Shown: positions 17,034 to 26,164 of the stretch, piece after piece | Position numbering within the stretch: the stretch's first letter is position 1 | Layout of the letters: every line of letters begins with the position of its first letter | Assembly (NCBI RefSeq): GCF_004011865.1 | Contig: NZ_RKLP01000002.1 | Span: 1 to 64,000, forward strand | From: Prescottella agglutinans | Lineage (GTDB): Bacteria > Actinomycetota > Actinomycetes > Mycobacteriales > Mycobacteriaceae | Length of the DNA stretch: 64,000 nucleotides | Direction: 5' to 3' | Translations under genes and position numbers: made by a program | Notes under the pieces: model-generated | Told to the model about the DNA's origin: nothing | The model's database searches: none | What the model saw: the letters and a program-made list of their open reading frames with translations, nothing else

Positions 17034-17791
17034 GACCAGCGCGCCTGGCCACCGTCGAGCGGCACCGTCGCACCCGTCAGGTACGTCGCGTCGGGCCCGA
17101 CGAGGAACGCGACCGCGTTACCGATGTCGGTCTCGCAGTCGCCGATCCGGCGCATCGGGATACTCGCGACGAACGCGGCGGCCTCCTCCGGGCGCGCCTC
17201 CGTCCAGCGCTGCAGACCGGGCGACATCGCATGCGGAGCAACCGCATTGACGCGAATGTTGTCGACACCCCACTCGCACGCGGCGGCGCGGGTGAGCGAC
17301 CGCACCGCCTCCTTCACCGACGCGTAGCCGCCGTACCCGCTCGCGTCCCAGCGAACCGCGACCGAGGACACCATGTTCACGATCGCGCCGCCGCCACGCT
17401 CCTTCATGTACGGGTAGCAGGCCTGCATCGTTCGCAGCGCGGCGATGGGACCGGAGGTGTAGGCCCGCTCGAGGACGTCCGCCTTCAGGTCGTTGATCGG
17501 CCCCAACGGGTTGAGGCTGGCGTTGTTGACCAGGATGTCGACGCCACCGAACAGCGCCGCGGTGGTGTCGACGGCACGCGTGATGTCGTCGGCGTCCGAC
17601 ACGTCCGCGACGACCGGTTCGGCGACACCACCGAAAGCGGCAATCGCCTCGCAGGTCTCGATCAGCTTGGACTCGGTCCGCCCCGACACCGCGATCCGCG
17701 CGCCCTCCTTGGCGAGCGCGAACGCGACGCCCTGACCGACGCCCTGGCCTGCGCCCGTGATGAGCGCGACCTTTCCATCCAACTTGCCCAT
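17030..17791 (-). CDS. SDR-family oxidoreductase
   Basis: A 253-residue classical SDR. It has TGAGQGVGQGVA dinucleotide loop, LVNNASLNPLG, catalytic Ser in VNMVSSVAVRW, YGGYASVKEA (Tyr-x3-Lys) and a C-terminal LTGATVPLDGGQ typical of 3-oxoacyl reductase-like dehydrogenases. It probably reduces or oxidises a secondary alcohol or ketone with NAD(P). It heads a two-gene unit with the EthD-like gene and is divergent from endonuclease IV. The upstream region carries the same palindrome type (17865-17881) as the SDR at 1667-2533, which suggests a common regulator. Confidence 0.92.
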   Translation of the reverse strand: MGKLDGKVALITGAGQGVGQGVAFALAKEGARIAVSGRTESKLIETCEAIAAFGGVAEPVVADVSDADDITRAVDTTAALFGGVDILVNNASLNPLGPINDLKADVLERAYTSGPIAALRTMQACYPYMKERGGGAIVNMVSSVAVRWDASGYGGYASVKEAVRSLTRAAACEWGVDNIRVNAVAPHAMSPGLQRWTEARPEEAAAFVASIPMRRIGDCETDIGNAVAFLVGPDATYLTGATVPLDGGQARWS

Positions 17792-17864
17792 GTGGTTTCA
17801 ATCTCCCGCATCAGTAACGTGTCGACGCACACACAACCAGGTGCCGCCGACCGTCACGTCGCGT

Positions 17865-17881
17865 TTCCCGTTGATCGGGAC
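17865..17881. promoter_or_regulatory. Second copy of the SDR-promoter palindrome
   Basis: TTCCCG-TTGAT-CGGGAC matches the 2624-2640 element at 13 of 17 positions and keeps both arms except the last base. It lies 73 bp upstream of the SDR ATG. It also overlaps the presumed -35 (TTGATC, 17871-17876) of endonuclease IV, so a bound protein would affect both genes. Confidence 0.5.
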
Positions 17882-17898
17882 CAGTTGGCCGCTACTCT
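17871..17898 (+). promoter_or_regulatory. Putative leaderless promoter of endonuclease IV
   Basis: TTGATC (17871-17876), a 16-nt spacer and TACTCT (17893-17898) form a SigA-like promoter. The ATG at 17906 begins 7 nt after the -10, where transcription would start, and there is no Shine-Dalgarno. A leaderless mRNA is therefore likely. Confidence 0.5.
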
Positions 17899-17905
17899 CG
17901 ACGTC

Positions 17906-18682
17906 ATGCGGATCGGAGCCCATGTCCGGCAGGACGCCGACCCCATCGGGGCCGGCGAACGACTCGGCGCGGAAATCGTCCAACTGTTCCTCACCGACCC
18001 GCAGAAATGGGACAAGCCCGAGCCGCATCCGCAGACGGAGCGGATCTTGCAGAGCCCCATCGACGTCGTCGTGCACTCGTCGTACGTCATCAACGTCGCC
18101 AGCCTCAACAACCGACTCCGGATGCCGTCGCGCAAGGCGGTCACCGACCAGGCCGCGGCAGCCGCCGACATCGGCGCGGTCGGCCTCGTCGTCCACGGTG
18201 GCCATGTGCGCGACGGCGAGGATCCCGCCGCCGGTGTCGCGAACTGGCGCAAGCTCTTCGAACGCCAGCAGGACAAGGGCGGATTCCCCGTGCCGATCCT
18301 CATCGAGAACACCGCGGGCGGCGACTTCGCCATGGCCCGGCATCTCGATGCGATCGCACGACTGTGGGACGCCGTCGGCGAGTTCGGCGCCGGTTTCTGC
18401 CTCGACACGTGCCACGCGTGGGCGGGGGGTGAGCAACTGCTCGGCATCGTCGAGCGGGTCAAGGCGATCACCGGCCGGATCGACCTGGTGCATCTGAACA
18501 ATTCACGCGACGAGTTCGACTCCGCCCGCGACCGGCACGCGAACCTGGCCACCGGCATGATCGACCCCGCGATGCTCACCGCCGTCGTCTCCGCGGCCGA
18601 CGCCCCCGTGATCCTCGAGACCCCCGCCGACGGGATCGCCGACGACCTCGCGTACCTGCGCGATGCGCTGGCCGGCGACTGA
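17906..18682 (+). CDS. nfo: Endonuclease IV (deoxyribonuclease IV)
   Basis: A 258-residue AP endonuclease of the Nfo family that incises abasic sites 5' to the lesion using three metal ions. The metal ligands are all visible in order: VVVHSSYVINVAS, VVHGGH, ILIENTAGG (Glu), CLDTCHAW (Asp/His), RDRHANLATGM (Asp/His) and VILETPAD (Glu). Its length matches the short actinobacterial form rather than the ~285-residue E. coli enzyme. A leaderless promoter abuts the ATG. The lipoprotein gene 85 bp downstream has its own promoter. Confidence 0.95.
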   Translation: MRIGAHVRQDADPIGAGERLGAEIVQLFLTDPQKWDKPEPHPQTERILQSPIDVVVHSSYVINVASLNNRLRMPSRKAVTDQAAAAADIGAVGLVVHGGHVRDGEDPAAGVANWRKLFERQQDKGGFPVPILIENTAGGDFAMARHLDAIARLWDAVGEFGAGFCLDTCHAWAGGEQLLGIVERVKAITGRIDLVHLNNSRDEFDSARDRHANLATGMIDPAMLTAVVSAADAPVILETPADGIADDLAYLRDALAGD

Positions 18683-18754
18683 CGAGTCTCCGACATCACA
18701 TACCGAATCGGCCACGACGCCGCGTCGGACGTGAACCGACCCGCCACCGGCACC

Positions 18755-18760
18755 TACCAT
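18755..18760 (+). promoter_or_regulatory. Putative -10 of a leaderless lipoprotein transcript
   Basis: TACCAT lies 7 nt before the ATG at 18768. A GTGAAC 18 nt upstream could be the -35. There is no Shine-Dalgarno, so initiation at the ATG is expected. Confidence 0.45.
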
Positions 18761-18767
18761 CCCGGAC

Positions 18768-19412
18768 ATGACGCACTACCGGTCCCGCCGCACCCTCGCC
18801 CTGTCGTCCGTCGCTGTCGCCGCGCTCGCGCTCGCGGGGTGTACCAGCGCCGAATCCGAGCCGACCGCATCGACCACGTCGATGACCTCGTCGGCCGCCG
18901 TCGACTCCGACTCCGACTCGAACCGTCAGCCGAAGGCGCTCGCTGCGCCCGCCGAGGGCACGCTCACCGCGGCACCGACCGGGCAGTCCCAGCAGACCTC
19001 AGCGGCGTCGCCCGACGCCGCGCTGACGATCACCGACATCCGCGTCGGCAAGCACGACGGCTTCGACCGCGTCGTCTACGAGTTCGGCGGAACCGGAACC
19101 CCCGGTTGGCGTGCCGACATCGTGTCCACCGCGACCCAGCAGGGCAGCGGCAATCCCCTGGCGGTCGCCGGTGAGGGCATCCTCCAGGTACTCGTCGACG
19201 GCTCCTCGATGCCGTTCATGACCAATGTCGAGCCGTACTCGGGCCCGAACCCGCTCGAGGTCGAGAACCCCGTCGTCGTGACCGAGGTGCGGGACGCCGG
19301 AATCTTCGAGGGCACCGACCAGACGCTCATCGGGCTGACCGACCGGGACGTCTCGTACCGCGTCTACACCCTCACCGAGCCGACGCGCCTGGTCGTCGAC
19401 GTCGCCCGCTGA
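18768..19412 (+). CDS. Secreted AMIN-like-domain lipoprotein
   Basis: A 214-residue lipoprotein. A type II signal peptide ends in the lipobox ALAGC (lipidated Cys25). A Ser/Thr-rich linker (residues about 27-80) follows, then a compact beta domain (LTITDIRVGKHDGFDRVVYEFGG to RLVVDVAR) of the AMIN-like kind found in actinobacterial envelope proteins. AMIN domains usually bind peptidoglycan or position envelope enzymes; whether this one does is unknown. It is anchored on the outer face of the cytoplasmic membrane. It lies between DNA repair and an ABC exporter, without obvious operon links. Confidence 0.85.
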   Translation: MTHYRSRRTLALSSVAVAALALAGCTSAESEPTASTTSMTSSAAVDSDSDSNRQPKALAAPAEGTLTAAPTGQSQQTSAASPDAALTITDIRVGKHDGFDRVVYEFGGTGTPGWRADIVSTATQQGSGNPLAVAGEGILQVLVDGSSMPFMTNVEPYSGPNPLEVENPVVVTEVRDAGIFEGTDQTLIGLTDRDVSYRVYTLTEPTRLVVDVAR

Positions 19413-19507
19413 CGCACCTCCCGATTTGACCTCAACCATTCTCGAGGTTCTACCTTCGGTGTCGTACCCCTGTCCTATCGTGGCGGGGCCGACGAGAGGG
19501 GCGACGG

Positions 19508-21397
19508 ATGAGTATGGACGTGACCGCGTGGAACGCGATGTACAACGCGATGCACGCGCAACAGGACCGTCGCCCCTTCTCCCGGGCCACACTGCGCCGG
19601 GTCGCCGGGTACGCGCGGCCGCACCGTAGGCACATCCTCTGGTACGTGCTGCTCAGCGTCGTCACCGCCGCGCTCGCGGTGGCGACCCCCGTGCTCGCCG
19701 GTCGCGTGGTCGACGCGATCGTCGCCGGTGACGACGTCCGCGTCGTGGTGCTGCTGGCGTCGGCCATCGCCGCCATCGCGCTGTTCGAGGCGGCCATGGC
19801 CGTGCTCACCCGGTGGCTGTCGTCGAGCATCGGAGAGGACCTCATCCTCGACCTGCGCACCGCCGTGTTCGATCACGTGCAGCGGATGCCGATCGCGTTC
19901 TTCACGCGCACCCGCACCGGCGCGCTCGTCAGCCGCCTCAACAACGACGTCATCGGTGCTCAGCGGGCGTTCAGCGACACCCTCTCCGGGGTGGTCGGGA
20001 ACCTCGTGACGCTGGCGATCACCCTGGTCGTGATGGTGAGCATCTCGTGGCAGATCACGCTGCTGTCGCTGCTGCTCCTGCCGGTGTTCGTGATCCCGGC
20101 CCGCCGCATGGGAACCAAGCTGGCGCGCTTGAGTCGCGAGGCCGCGAACCACAATTCGGTGATGAGCACCCAGATGACCGAGCGGTTCTCGGCGCCCGGC
20201 GCGACCCTGGTGAAACTGTTCGGCAGGCCGTCCATGGAGTCGGCCGAGTTCGCGGTGCGCGCGCGTCGGGTCCGCGACATCGGTGTCCGCACCGCGATGC
20301 TGCAGTCGGTGTTCGTCACGGCCCTCACCCTCGTCTCGGCCCTCGCCCTCGCCCTCGTCTACGGCCTGGGCGGCTACTACGCGCTGCGCGGACAACTCGA
20401 GGCCGGCGCCGTCGTCTCGCTCGCGCTGCTGCTCACCCGGCTGTACTCGCCGCTCACCTCGCTGGCGAGCGCCCGCGTCGACGTCATGAGCGCGATGGTC
20501 AGCTTCGAGCGGGTCTTCGAGATCCTCGACCTGAAGCCGCTCATCGCGGAGAAGCCCGACGCCGTCGAGGTCCCCGCGGGACCGGCGTCGGTCGAGTTCC
20601 GGTCGGTCGAGTTCGCCTACCCCTCCCCCGACAAGGTCTCGCTTGCGTCGCTCGAGGAGGTGGCCGGCCTCGACACCCGTGGCGGCGCGACCGTGCTGCA
20701 CGACGTCTCGTTCCGCGTGGAACCGGGCCACATGGTCGCATTGGTCGGGTCGTCCGGCGCGGGTAAATCGACCATCGCGCAACTGCTTCCGCGGCTGTAC
20801 GACGTCGATTCCGGCGCGGTCCTGGTGGGTGGTGTCGACGTGCGCGACCTGACGACCGATTCACTCCGGGCGGCCGTCGGCATGGTGACGCAGGACGGGC
20901 ACCTGTTCCACGAGTCGGTGCGGGCGAACCTCCTGCTCGCCCGGCCCGAGGCGACGGAGGCCGACCTGTGGGACGTGCTGCGCCGCGCGAACCTCGAGGC
21001 ACTGATCGAATCGCTGCCCGACGGCCTCGACACCGTTGTCGGCGAACGCGGCTACCGCCTGTCCGGCGGTGAACGGCAACGTCTCACGATCGCGCGACTG
21101 CTGCTGGCGCAGCCGCGCGTCGTGATCCTCGACGAAGCCACCGCCCACCTCGACTCGACCTCGGAGGCCGCCGTGCAGGAAGCGCTCGGCGAGGCCCTCG
21201 AGGGTCGGACGGCGGTCGTGATCGCCCACCGGTTGTCCACCATTCGCGCGGCGGACCAGATCCTCGTCGTCGAGGACGGCCGAATCGTCGAGCGCGGCAA
21301 CCACTCCGAACTGCTGGCCGCCGGCGGACGCTACTCCGAGCTGTACCGGACGCAGTTCGACACCGGCGCCCCGGTCCTCACCGAGGTCGTGCGCTGA
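19508..21397 (+). CDS. Type I ABC exporter (fused membrane and ATPase domains)
   Basis: A 629-residue half-transporter. Six transmembrane helices lie in about residues 45-330 (for example ILWYVLLSVVTAALAVATPVLAG), followed by a nucleotide-binding domain. Walker A GSSGAGKST is near residue 414, signature LSGGERQRLTIARLLLAQP, Walker B VVILDEATAHLDS, and His of VIAHRLS. A 20-residue insert precedes the first strand core (DKVSLASLEEVAGLDTRGG). It probably works as a homodimer exporting lipids or drugs; the cargo is unknown. GAGAGGGG precedes the ATG at 19508; an in-frame ATG two codons later is an alternative. Confidence 0.93.
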   Translation: MSMDVTAWNAMYNAMHAQQDRRPFSRATLRRVAGYARPHRRHILWYVLLSVVTAALAVATPVLAGRVVDAIVAGDDVRVVVLLASAIAAIALFEAAMAVLTRWLSSSIGEDLILDLRTAVFDHVQRMPIAFFTRTRTGALVSRLNNDVIGAQRAFSDTLSGVVGNLVTLAITLVVMVSISWQITLLSLLLLPVFVIPARRMGTKLARLSREAANHNSVMSTQMTERFSAPGATLVKLFGRPSMESAEFAVRARRVRDIGVRTAMLQSVFVTALTLVSALALALVYGLGGYYALRGQLEAGAVVSLALLLTRLYSPLTSLASARVDVMSAMVSFERVFEILDLKPLIAEKPDAVEVPAGPASVEFRSVEFAYPSPDKVSLASLEEVAGLDTRGGATVLHDVSFRVEPGHMVALVGSSGAGKSTIAQLLPRLYDVDSGAVLVGGVDVRDLTTDSLRAAVGMVTQDGHLFHESVRANLLLARPEATEADLWDVLRRANLEALIESLPDGLDTVVGERGYRLSGGERQRLTIARLLLAQPRVVILDEATAHLDSTSEAAVQEALGEALEGRTAVVIAHRLSTIRAADQILVVEDGRIVERGNHSELLAAGGRYSELYRTQFDTGAPVLTEVVR

Positions 21398-21991
21398 TCA
21401 GAAGTACCGCCGGATGTTGTGGATCCGGAAGTCCGACAACGGTGTCAGCCCGATCGGGACGCCGGAGCTGTAGGCGTTGAACACCATCCCGTTGCCGGCG
21501 TAGATGCCGACATGCCCGGCGATGTCGTACGTGTCCATCGTGATCACGTCACCCGGCTGCAGCGCCGAGAGCGGAACCAGCATGCCTCCCGTGAAGCGGG
21601 CCATCTCCTGGCTCGTGCGCGGCATGTTGATCCCCACCGTTCGGAACGCCCACTGCACCAGCCCGGAGCAGTCCCACACGTCGGGGCCGTTGCCACCCCA
21701 CACGTACCGCTTCCCGGCCTGCGTGGTCGCCGCCGCGAGCGCGGCGAGGGCCCGCGGGCTGGGGATCGGCAGCGGAATCGCGATGTCGCCGCTGCCGGCG
21801 AACAGGCTGGCGCTCCCGGTGCCGCCGCTGCTGCCGGACGACGCGATGTCGGCCAGACCGTTGGTGAAATCGGCCGCGCCGGATATCGAGCCGACGATGT
21901 CCGGTTGCGCGGCGGCGGGTGCGGCCAATCCGATGGCACCACCGGCTATGAGTCCTGCTGCGATCAATCCTCGACGAATCATGTGGGCCAC
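21398..21991 (-). CDS. Secreted NlpC/P60 peptidoglycan hydrolase
   Basis: A 197-residue secreted protein. A signal peptide (GLIAAGLIAGGAIGLAAPAAA) precedes a Gly/Ser-rich spacer and a C-terminal NlpC/P60 domain of about 115 residues. The catalytic Cys is in WDCSGLVQWAF and the His in GHVGIYAGNG, with a polar third residue following in FNAYSSG. These enzymes cut D-Glu-mDAP stem-peptide bonds during cell separation (Rip-like). The GTG at 21991 is chosen because AAGGAGG lies 7 nt upstream; the ATG at 21982 would be 16 nt away. It converges on the ABC exporter with no gap. Confidence 0.93.
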   Translation of the reverse strand: MAHMIRRGLIAAGLIAGGAIGLAAPAAAQPDIVGSISGAADFTNGLADIASSGSSGGTGSASLFAGSGDIAIPLPIPSPRALAALAAATTQAGKRYVWGGNGPDVWDCSGLVQWAFRTVGINMPRTSQEMARFTGGMLVPLSALQPGDVITMDTYDIAGHVGIYAGNGMVFNAYSSGVPIGLTPLSDFRIHNIRRYF

Positions 21992-22094
21992 GCTCGTGCC
22001 TCCTTGCTCGGAAATGCGCGGATCCCCCCGACCACAAACTGTGAGGCACATTACAGAGCAGGAATCACTCCTGTCACAGGATCGACGGCATGGA

Positions 22095-22139
22095 AAAACG
22101 AGGGGTGCCGACGGGTACTCCACCCGCCGACACCCCTCC
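22095..22139 (-). terminator. Intrinsic terminator of the DEAD-box helicase gene
   Basis: On the minus strand a 17-bp stem (22139-22123 with 22117-22101, two G-U pairs) and a 5-nt loop are followed by GTTTTTCC. This is a canonical rho-independent terminator about 25 bp after the helicase stop. Its stop-distal side also shields the NlpC/P60 promoter region. Confidence 0.85.
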
Positions 22140-22164
22140 GGAGGTCGTTCGCCCTGGTCAGGCG

Positions 22165-23955
22165 TCAGTCACGCGGACGACGCTTGCCGAACTTGTCGCC
22201 CTTGCCGCGGTTGAACTTGCCGCCGGCCCGGTCGTCCCGTCCGCCGCGCGACGACGGGCGCCCCGTCGGCGCGCCCTGGTCCTGCTGCAACTGGATCAGC
22301 ACACCCGAGATCCGCGTCGCGCGCAGCGCCTCGAAGGTCTCGCGCGGCAGGTTCGCCGGGAGTTCGACCAGGCTGTGATCGGGGCGGATGCTGATGTGCC
22401 CGAAGTCGCTGCGGCGCAGGCCACCCTCGTTGGCGATGGCACCGACGATGGCACCGGGCACCACCTTGTGCCGCTTGCCGACCGCGATCCGGTACGTCGC
22501 GAACTCCTGGCCGTCGCGGCCGATGCGCGGGCCGCTCGGTCCGCCCTCGTCGAACCGGCGGGCCGGCCGCTCCCGAGGCTCACGCTCGCGGCGCGGCGGG
22601 GCCGGGGGCTCCGGCTCCATCAGGAACGACTCGCCGTCGCGCGACTGCACGGCCAGCGCGGCGGCGATGTCGGCGAGCGGCACGTCGTGCTCGCGCTCGT
22701 AGTCCTCGATCAGTTTGCGGAACAGCGCGAGGTTGTCCGAACTCAGGCTCGCGGTGATGGAGTCCCCGAACTTCGCGACACGCTGGGCGTTGACGTCCTC
22801 GACGGTCGGCAGCTGGATCTCGGTGAGCGGCTGCCGCGTGGTGCGCTCGATCGACTTGAGCAGGTGCCGCTCGCGCGGGGCCACGAACAGCAGCGCGTCA
22901 CCGGTGCGGCCGGCGCGGCCGGTGCGGCCGATGCGGTGCACGTACGACTCGGTGTCGTGCGGGATGTCGTAGTTGACGACGTGCGAGATCCGATCGACGT
23001 CCAGACCACGTGCCGCGACGTCGGTGGCGACGAGGATGTCGAGCGCGCCGGACTTGAGCTGCCCGATCGTGCGCTCGCGCTGGGCCTGGACGATGTCGCC
23101 GTTGATCGCGGCGGCCGAGAAGCCGCGGGCCCGCAGCCGCTCGGCGAGGTCCTCGGTGGCCTGCTTCGTCCGGACGAAGATGATCATCGCCTCGAAGGAC
23201 TCGACCTCGAGGATCCGGGTGAGCGCGTCGAGCTTGCGCTGGTGCGCCACCTGCACCCACCGCTGCGTGATGTTCGAGGCGGTCGCCGTCTTCGCCTTGA
23301 CGGTGATCTCGACGGGGTCGTGCAGGTACTGCTTGGAGATCTTGCGGATCGCCGGCGGCATGGTCGCCGAGAACAGCGCGACCTGCTTGTACTCGGGCGT
23401 ATCGGCGAGGATGCGTTCGACGTCGTCCTGGAAGCCCATCTTGAGCATCTCGTCGGCCTCGTCGAGGACGAGGTACTCGAGATTGGAGAGGTCGAGCGTG
23501 CCCTTCTCCAGGTGGTCGATCACGCGACCGGGGGTGCCGACGATGATCTGGGCGCCGCGGCGCAGGCCCGACAACTGCACGCCGTACGCCTGGCCGCCGT
23601 AGATCGGCAGCACGTGCAGACCCGGGATGTGGGCCGAGTACTTGCCGAACGCCTCCGCAACCTGGAGCGCCAGTTCACGGGTGGGGGCCAGGATCAGCGC
23701 CTGGGGCACCTTCCGCTCCACGTCCAGGCGGGACAGGATCGGGATCGCGAACGCGGCTGTCTTGCCGGTACCGGTCTGCGCGAGGCCGACGACGTCGTTG
23801 CCCGCGAGCAGGGGCGGAATGGTCGCGGCCTGGATGGGCGAGGGCGACTCGTAGCCGACATCGGAGAGGGCCTTCAGCACACGTTCGTCGATCTGCAGGT
23901 CGGCGAAGGTGATGGGATTGTTGTCGGACTGCGGGTCACGCTCGGTGTCACTCAT
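22165..23955 (-). CDS. deaD: DEAD-box ATP-dependent RNA helicase (DeaD/CsdA type)
   Basis: A 596-residue RNA helicase. It has a Q-motif region (TFADLQIDERVLKALSDVG), AQTGTGKT (motif I), APTRELALQ, VLDEADEM (DEAD), SATMP, the second RecA domain with TDVAARGLD and HRIGRTGRAG, a DbpA-type RRM-like RNA-binding domain (HISIRPDHSLVELP) and a basic Arg/Gly-rich tail. It probably remodels ribosomal RNA and mRNA during cold stress. The ATG of MSDTERD is the start; upstream in-frame sequence is non-conserved. The long 5' region shared with trpB2 contains a 10-bp inverted repeat and may be a structured leader. It ends at a strong terminator. Confidence 0.95.
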   Translation of the reverse strand: MSDTERDPQSDNNPITFADLQIDERVLKALSDVGYESPSPIQAATIPPLLAGNDVVGLAQTGTGKTAAFAIPILSRLDVERKVPQALILAPTRELALQVAEAFGKYSAHIPGLHVLPIYGGQAYGVQLSGLRRGAQIIVGTPGRVIDHLEKGTLDLSNLEYLVLDEADEMLKMGFQDDVERILADTPEYKQVALFSATMPPAIRKISKQYLHDPVEITVKAKTATASNITQRWVQVAHQRKLDALTRILEVESFEAMIIFVRTKQATEDLAERLRARGFSAAAINGDIVQAQRERTIGQLKSGALDILVATDVAARGLDVDRISHVVNYDIPHDTESYVHRIGRTGRAGRTGDALLFVAPRERHLLKSIERTTRQPLTEIQLPTVEDVNAQRVAKFGDSITASLSSDNLALFRKLIEDYEREHDVPLADIAAALAVQSRDGESFLMEPEPPAPPRREREPRERPARRFDEGGPSGPRIGRDGQEFATYRIAVGKRHKVVPGAIVGAIANEGGLRRSDFGHISIRPDHSLVELPANLPRETFEALRATRISGVLIQLQQDQGAPTGRPSSRGGRDDRAGGKFNRGKGDKFGKRRPRD

Positions 23956-24018
23956 TTGACCAGTCAGTTTAGTCGATGCGTGGTATGACCCTGCCGCCCT
24001 CCTCCCCCTCCGAACCCC

Positions 24019-24077
24019 TGAACGGGAAATCATGTACCGCTTTCGGGGCCGATCCGTATCGTGAACTCCCGTTCAGT
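24019..24077. repeat. Inverted repeat in the deaD/trpB2 divergent region
   Basis: CTGAACGGGA (24019-24028) and TCCCGTTCAG (24068-24077) are perfect 10-bp arms with a 39-nt loop. It lies 64 bp upstream of the helicase ATG and 101 bp upstream of the TrpB2 GTG. It could be an RNA leader hairpin of the helicase mRNA or paired protein sites. Confidence 0.45.
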
Positions 24078-24178
24078 GCTTCGGGACGGAACCGGAGCAG
24101 GGACGACCCCGCCCGCGCGCCCGGAATGACCGGGATCACAATGTGGGCGACCCCCCGTCATTTCGAGAGGAACCCGCA

Positions 24179-25462
24179 GTGTCCGATACGACACCCATCC
24201 CCACCCACTGGTACAACATCGTCGCGGACCTGCCGGTCGCCCCGCCGCCTCACCTGCACCCGGGCACCAGGGAGCCGGTTCAGGCCGCTGACCTGGCCGC
24301 TCTGTTCCCGAGCGCGCTGATCGAGCAGGAGGTCGCCACCGACCAGTACATCGAGATCCCCGAACCCATCCGCGAGGCGTACCGGACGTGGCGGCCCGCG
24401 CCGCTGATCCGCGCACGGGAGTTCGAGAAGGCGCTCGGCACCCCGGCCCGCATCTACGTCAAGTACGAGGGCGTGAGCCCGGTCGGCAGCCACAAGACCA
24501 ACACCGCGGTCGCGCAGGCGTACTACAACGCGCAGGACGGCGTGAAGAAGATCACGACCGAGACCGGCGCCGGCCAGTGGGGCAGCGCGCTGTCGTTCGC
24601 GTGCGCCAAGTTCGGCATCGACCTCGAGGTGTGGCAGGTGCGCGCGTCCTACGAGTCGAAGCCGTACCGCCGGCACCTGATGGAGACCTACGGCGGCACC
24701 GTGCACCCGAGCCCGTCGGACCTCACCGAGTCGGGCCGCAAGATGCTGGCCGAGTTCCCCGACACCCCGGGCTCGCTCGGCATGGCCGTCACCGAGGCCG
24801 TCGAGGTCGCCGCGAACGACCCCGACGCGCGCTACGCGCTCGGCAGCGTCCTCAACCACGTGGTGCTGCACCAGACGGTCATCGGCCTCGAGGCCGTCGA
24901 GCAGCTGCGGGCCGCAGGCGAGGCCAACGCGGACGTGGTGTTCGGTTGCGCCGGTGGCGGTTCCAACCTCGCCGGCCTGGCGTTCCCGTTCATTCGCGAG
25001 GTGCTGCACGGCAAGGCGCAGACGCGGATCATCGCCGCCGAGCCCGCCGCGTGCCCGTCGATCACCAAGGGCGAGTACCGCTACGACCACGGCGACGTCG
25101 CCGGCCTGACGCCGCTGCTGAAGATGCACACGCTCGGCCAGGACTTCGTGCCGGACCCGATCCACGCCGGCGGCCTGCGCTACCACGGCATGGCGCCGCT
25201 GCTCAGCCACACGGTCGAGCTCGGCTACGTCACCGGCCAGGCCATCGACCAGCAGGACTCCTTCGACGCCGGCGTGCTGTTCGCCCGCACGCAGGGCATC
25301 GTCCCCGCCCCGGAGTCGGCGCACGCGATCGCCGCGGCCGCCGAGTACGCCCGCGGCCTGACCGAGCCCGAGGTCCTGGTCATCGGCCTGTCCGGCCACG
25401 GCATGCTCGACCTGCCCGCCTACCAGGCACACATCGACGGCAACCTGGTCTCGACGGCCTAG
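24179..25462 (+). CDS. TrpB2-type tryptophan synthase beta chain
   Basis: A 427-residue PLP enzyme of the TrpB2 branch, longer at the N-terminus than canonical TrpB. The Schiff-base Lys is Lys106 in GSHKTN; the glutamate/substrate loop [12 protein letters not shown] and the phosphate-binding GCAGGGSN loop are intact. TrpB2 proteins convert indole plus serine to tryptophan, or salvage indole, and do not bind TrpA in the standard way. It is not in a trp operon here. The GTG at 24179 is chosen because GAGAGG lies 8 nt upstream. A 13-bp terminator hairpin follows. Confidence 0.92.
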   Translation: MSDTTPIPTHWYNIVADLPVAPPPHLHPGTREPVQAADLAALFPSALIEQEVATDQYIEIPEPIREAYRTWRPAPLIRAREFEKALGTPARIYVKYEGVSPVGSHKTNTAVAQAYYNAQDGVKKITTETGAGQWGSALSFACAKFGIDLEVWQVRASYESKPYRRHLMETYGGTVHPSPSDLTESGRKMLAEFPDTPGSLGMAVTEAVEVAANDPDARYALGSVLNHVVLHQTVIGLEAVEQLRAAGEANADVVFGCAGGGSNLAGLAFPFIREVLHGKAQTRIIAAEPAACPSITKGEYRYDHGDVAGLTPLLKMHTLGQDFVPDPIHAGGLRYHGMAPLLSHTVELGYVTGQAIDQQDSFDAGVLFARTQGIVPAPESAHAIAAAAEYARGLTEPEVLVIGLSGHGMLDLPAYQAHIDGNLVSTA

Positions 25463-25475
25463 TCGACACCGACAC

Positions 25476-25505
25476 GGGCCGCGGCGGAATGCTCCGCCGC
25501 GGCCC
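25476..25505. terminator. Hairpin between convergent trpB2 and the next gene
   Basis: Perfect 13-bp GC-rich arms (25476-25488 and 25493-25505) with an ATGC loop lie 13 bp after the TrpB2 stop and just after the stop of the converging small gene. It has no T-run; it is a likely bidirectional terminator. Confidence 0.65.
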
Positions 25506-25512
25506 GCGGTCG

Positions 25513-26040
25513 TCAGCGGCGATTGCCGCGCAGCAACTCGGCGACCGGCGCGATACCCGGCTCGACCTCGGACCACCGGGCGCGCACGTCCGCGGCCAGC
25601 CCGCGCGCTCCGGCGTGCTCGAGCATCTCGGGCAGCCGCTCGGCGATGCGCGCCAGCGCCCACCCGACCGGGTCCGACTCGGCGACGTTGTCGATGCGGA
25701 CCACCGTGTTCACCGCGTTGTCGTGGTCGACGTAGTGGTAGTGCGGCTCACTCTCGAAGCAGTCGAACCGCAGGTACTCGCGACCGTCGTCGAATCCGAA
25801 GACGTGCAACGACATTCCGGAATCGTCGAGGTTCAGCCGCGCGACGTAGTCCACATCGGGCGTCGCCATGCCCGCGTCCGCGAGACCCCGCATCATGATC
25901 TCGTTGGTGAGCGTCCGGGACTCGACCGTGAACCGGACCGGGCCGGCATCGATCGACACACAGTGCTCCGGCACGACCGGTACCGGCATGACGTCGAACG
26001 GGATTCCCAACCGGTAGGGGTGGACGTGGTCGTCGGACAT
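25513..26040 (-). CDS. Conserved hypothetical protein
   Basis: A 175-residue soluble acidic protein without a signal peptide, membrane helix or known catalytic motif that I recognise. It contains a His/Asp-rich patch (CFESEPHYHYVDHDNAVN) and predicted mixed alpha/beta structure. The ATG of MSDDHVHPYR is chosen because GGAGA lies a few bases upstream. It is divergent from the phosphoribosyltransferase gene and converges on trpB2. The function is unknown. Confidence 0.75.
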   Translation of the reverse strand: MSDDHVHPYRLGIPFDVMPVPVVPEHCVSIDAGPVRFTVESRTLTNEIMMRGLADAGMATPDVDYVARLNLDDSGMSLHVFGFDDGREYLRFDCFESEPHYHYVDHDNAVNTVVRIDNVAESDPVGWALARIAERLPEMLEHAGARGLAADVRARWSEVEPGIAPVAELLRGNRR

Positions 26041-26164
26041 CGATTCTCCGCTCGTCAGTGGATGCTGTGCCACTCAATCAATTGATTGGTTGGCAAAACT
26101 GTATCCGCCCGTTCCCGGGCCCGCGGGCGTATCGTCGGAACCGAGAGCGAAACGGAGCACGCGC

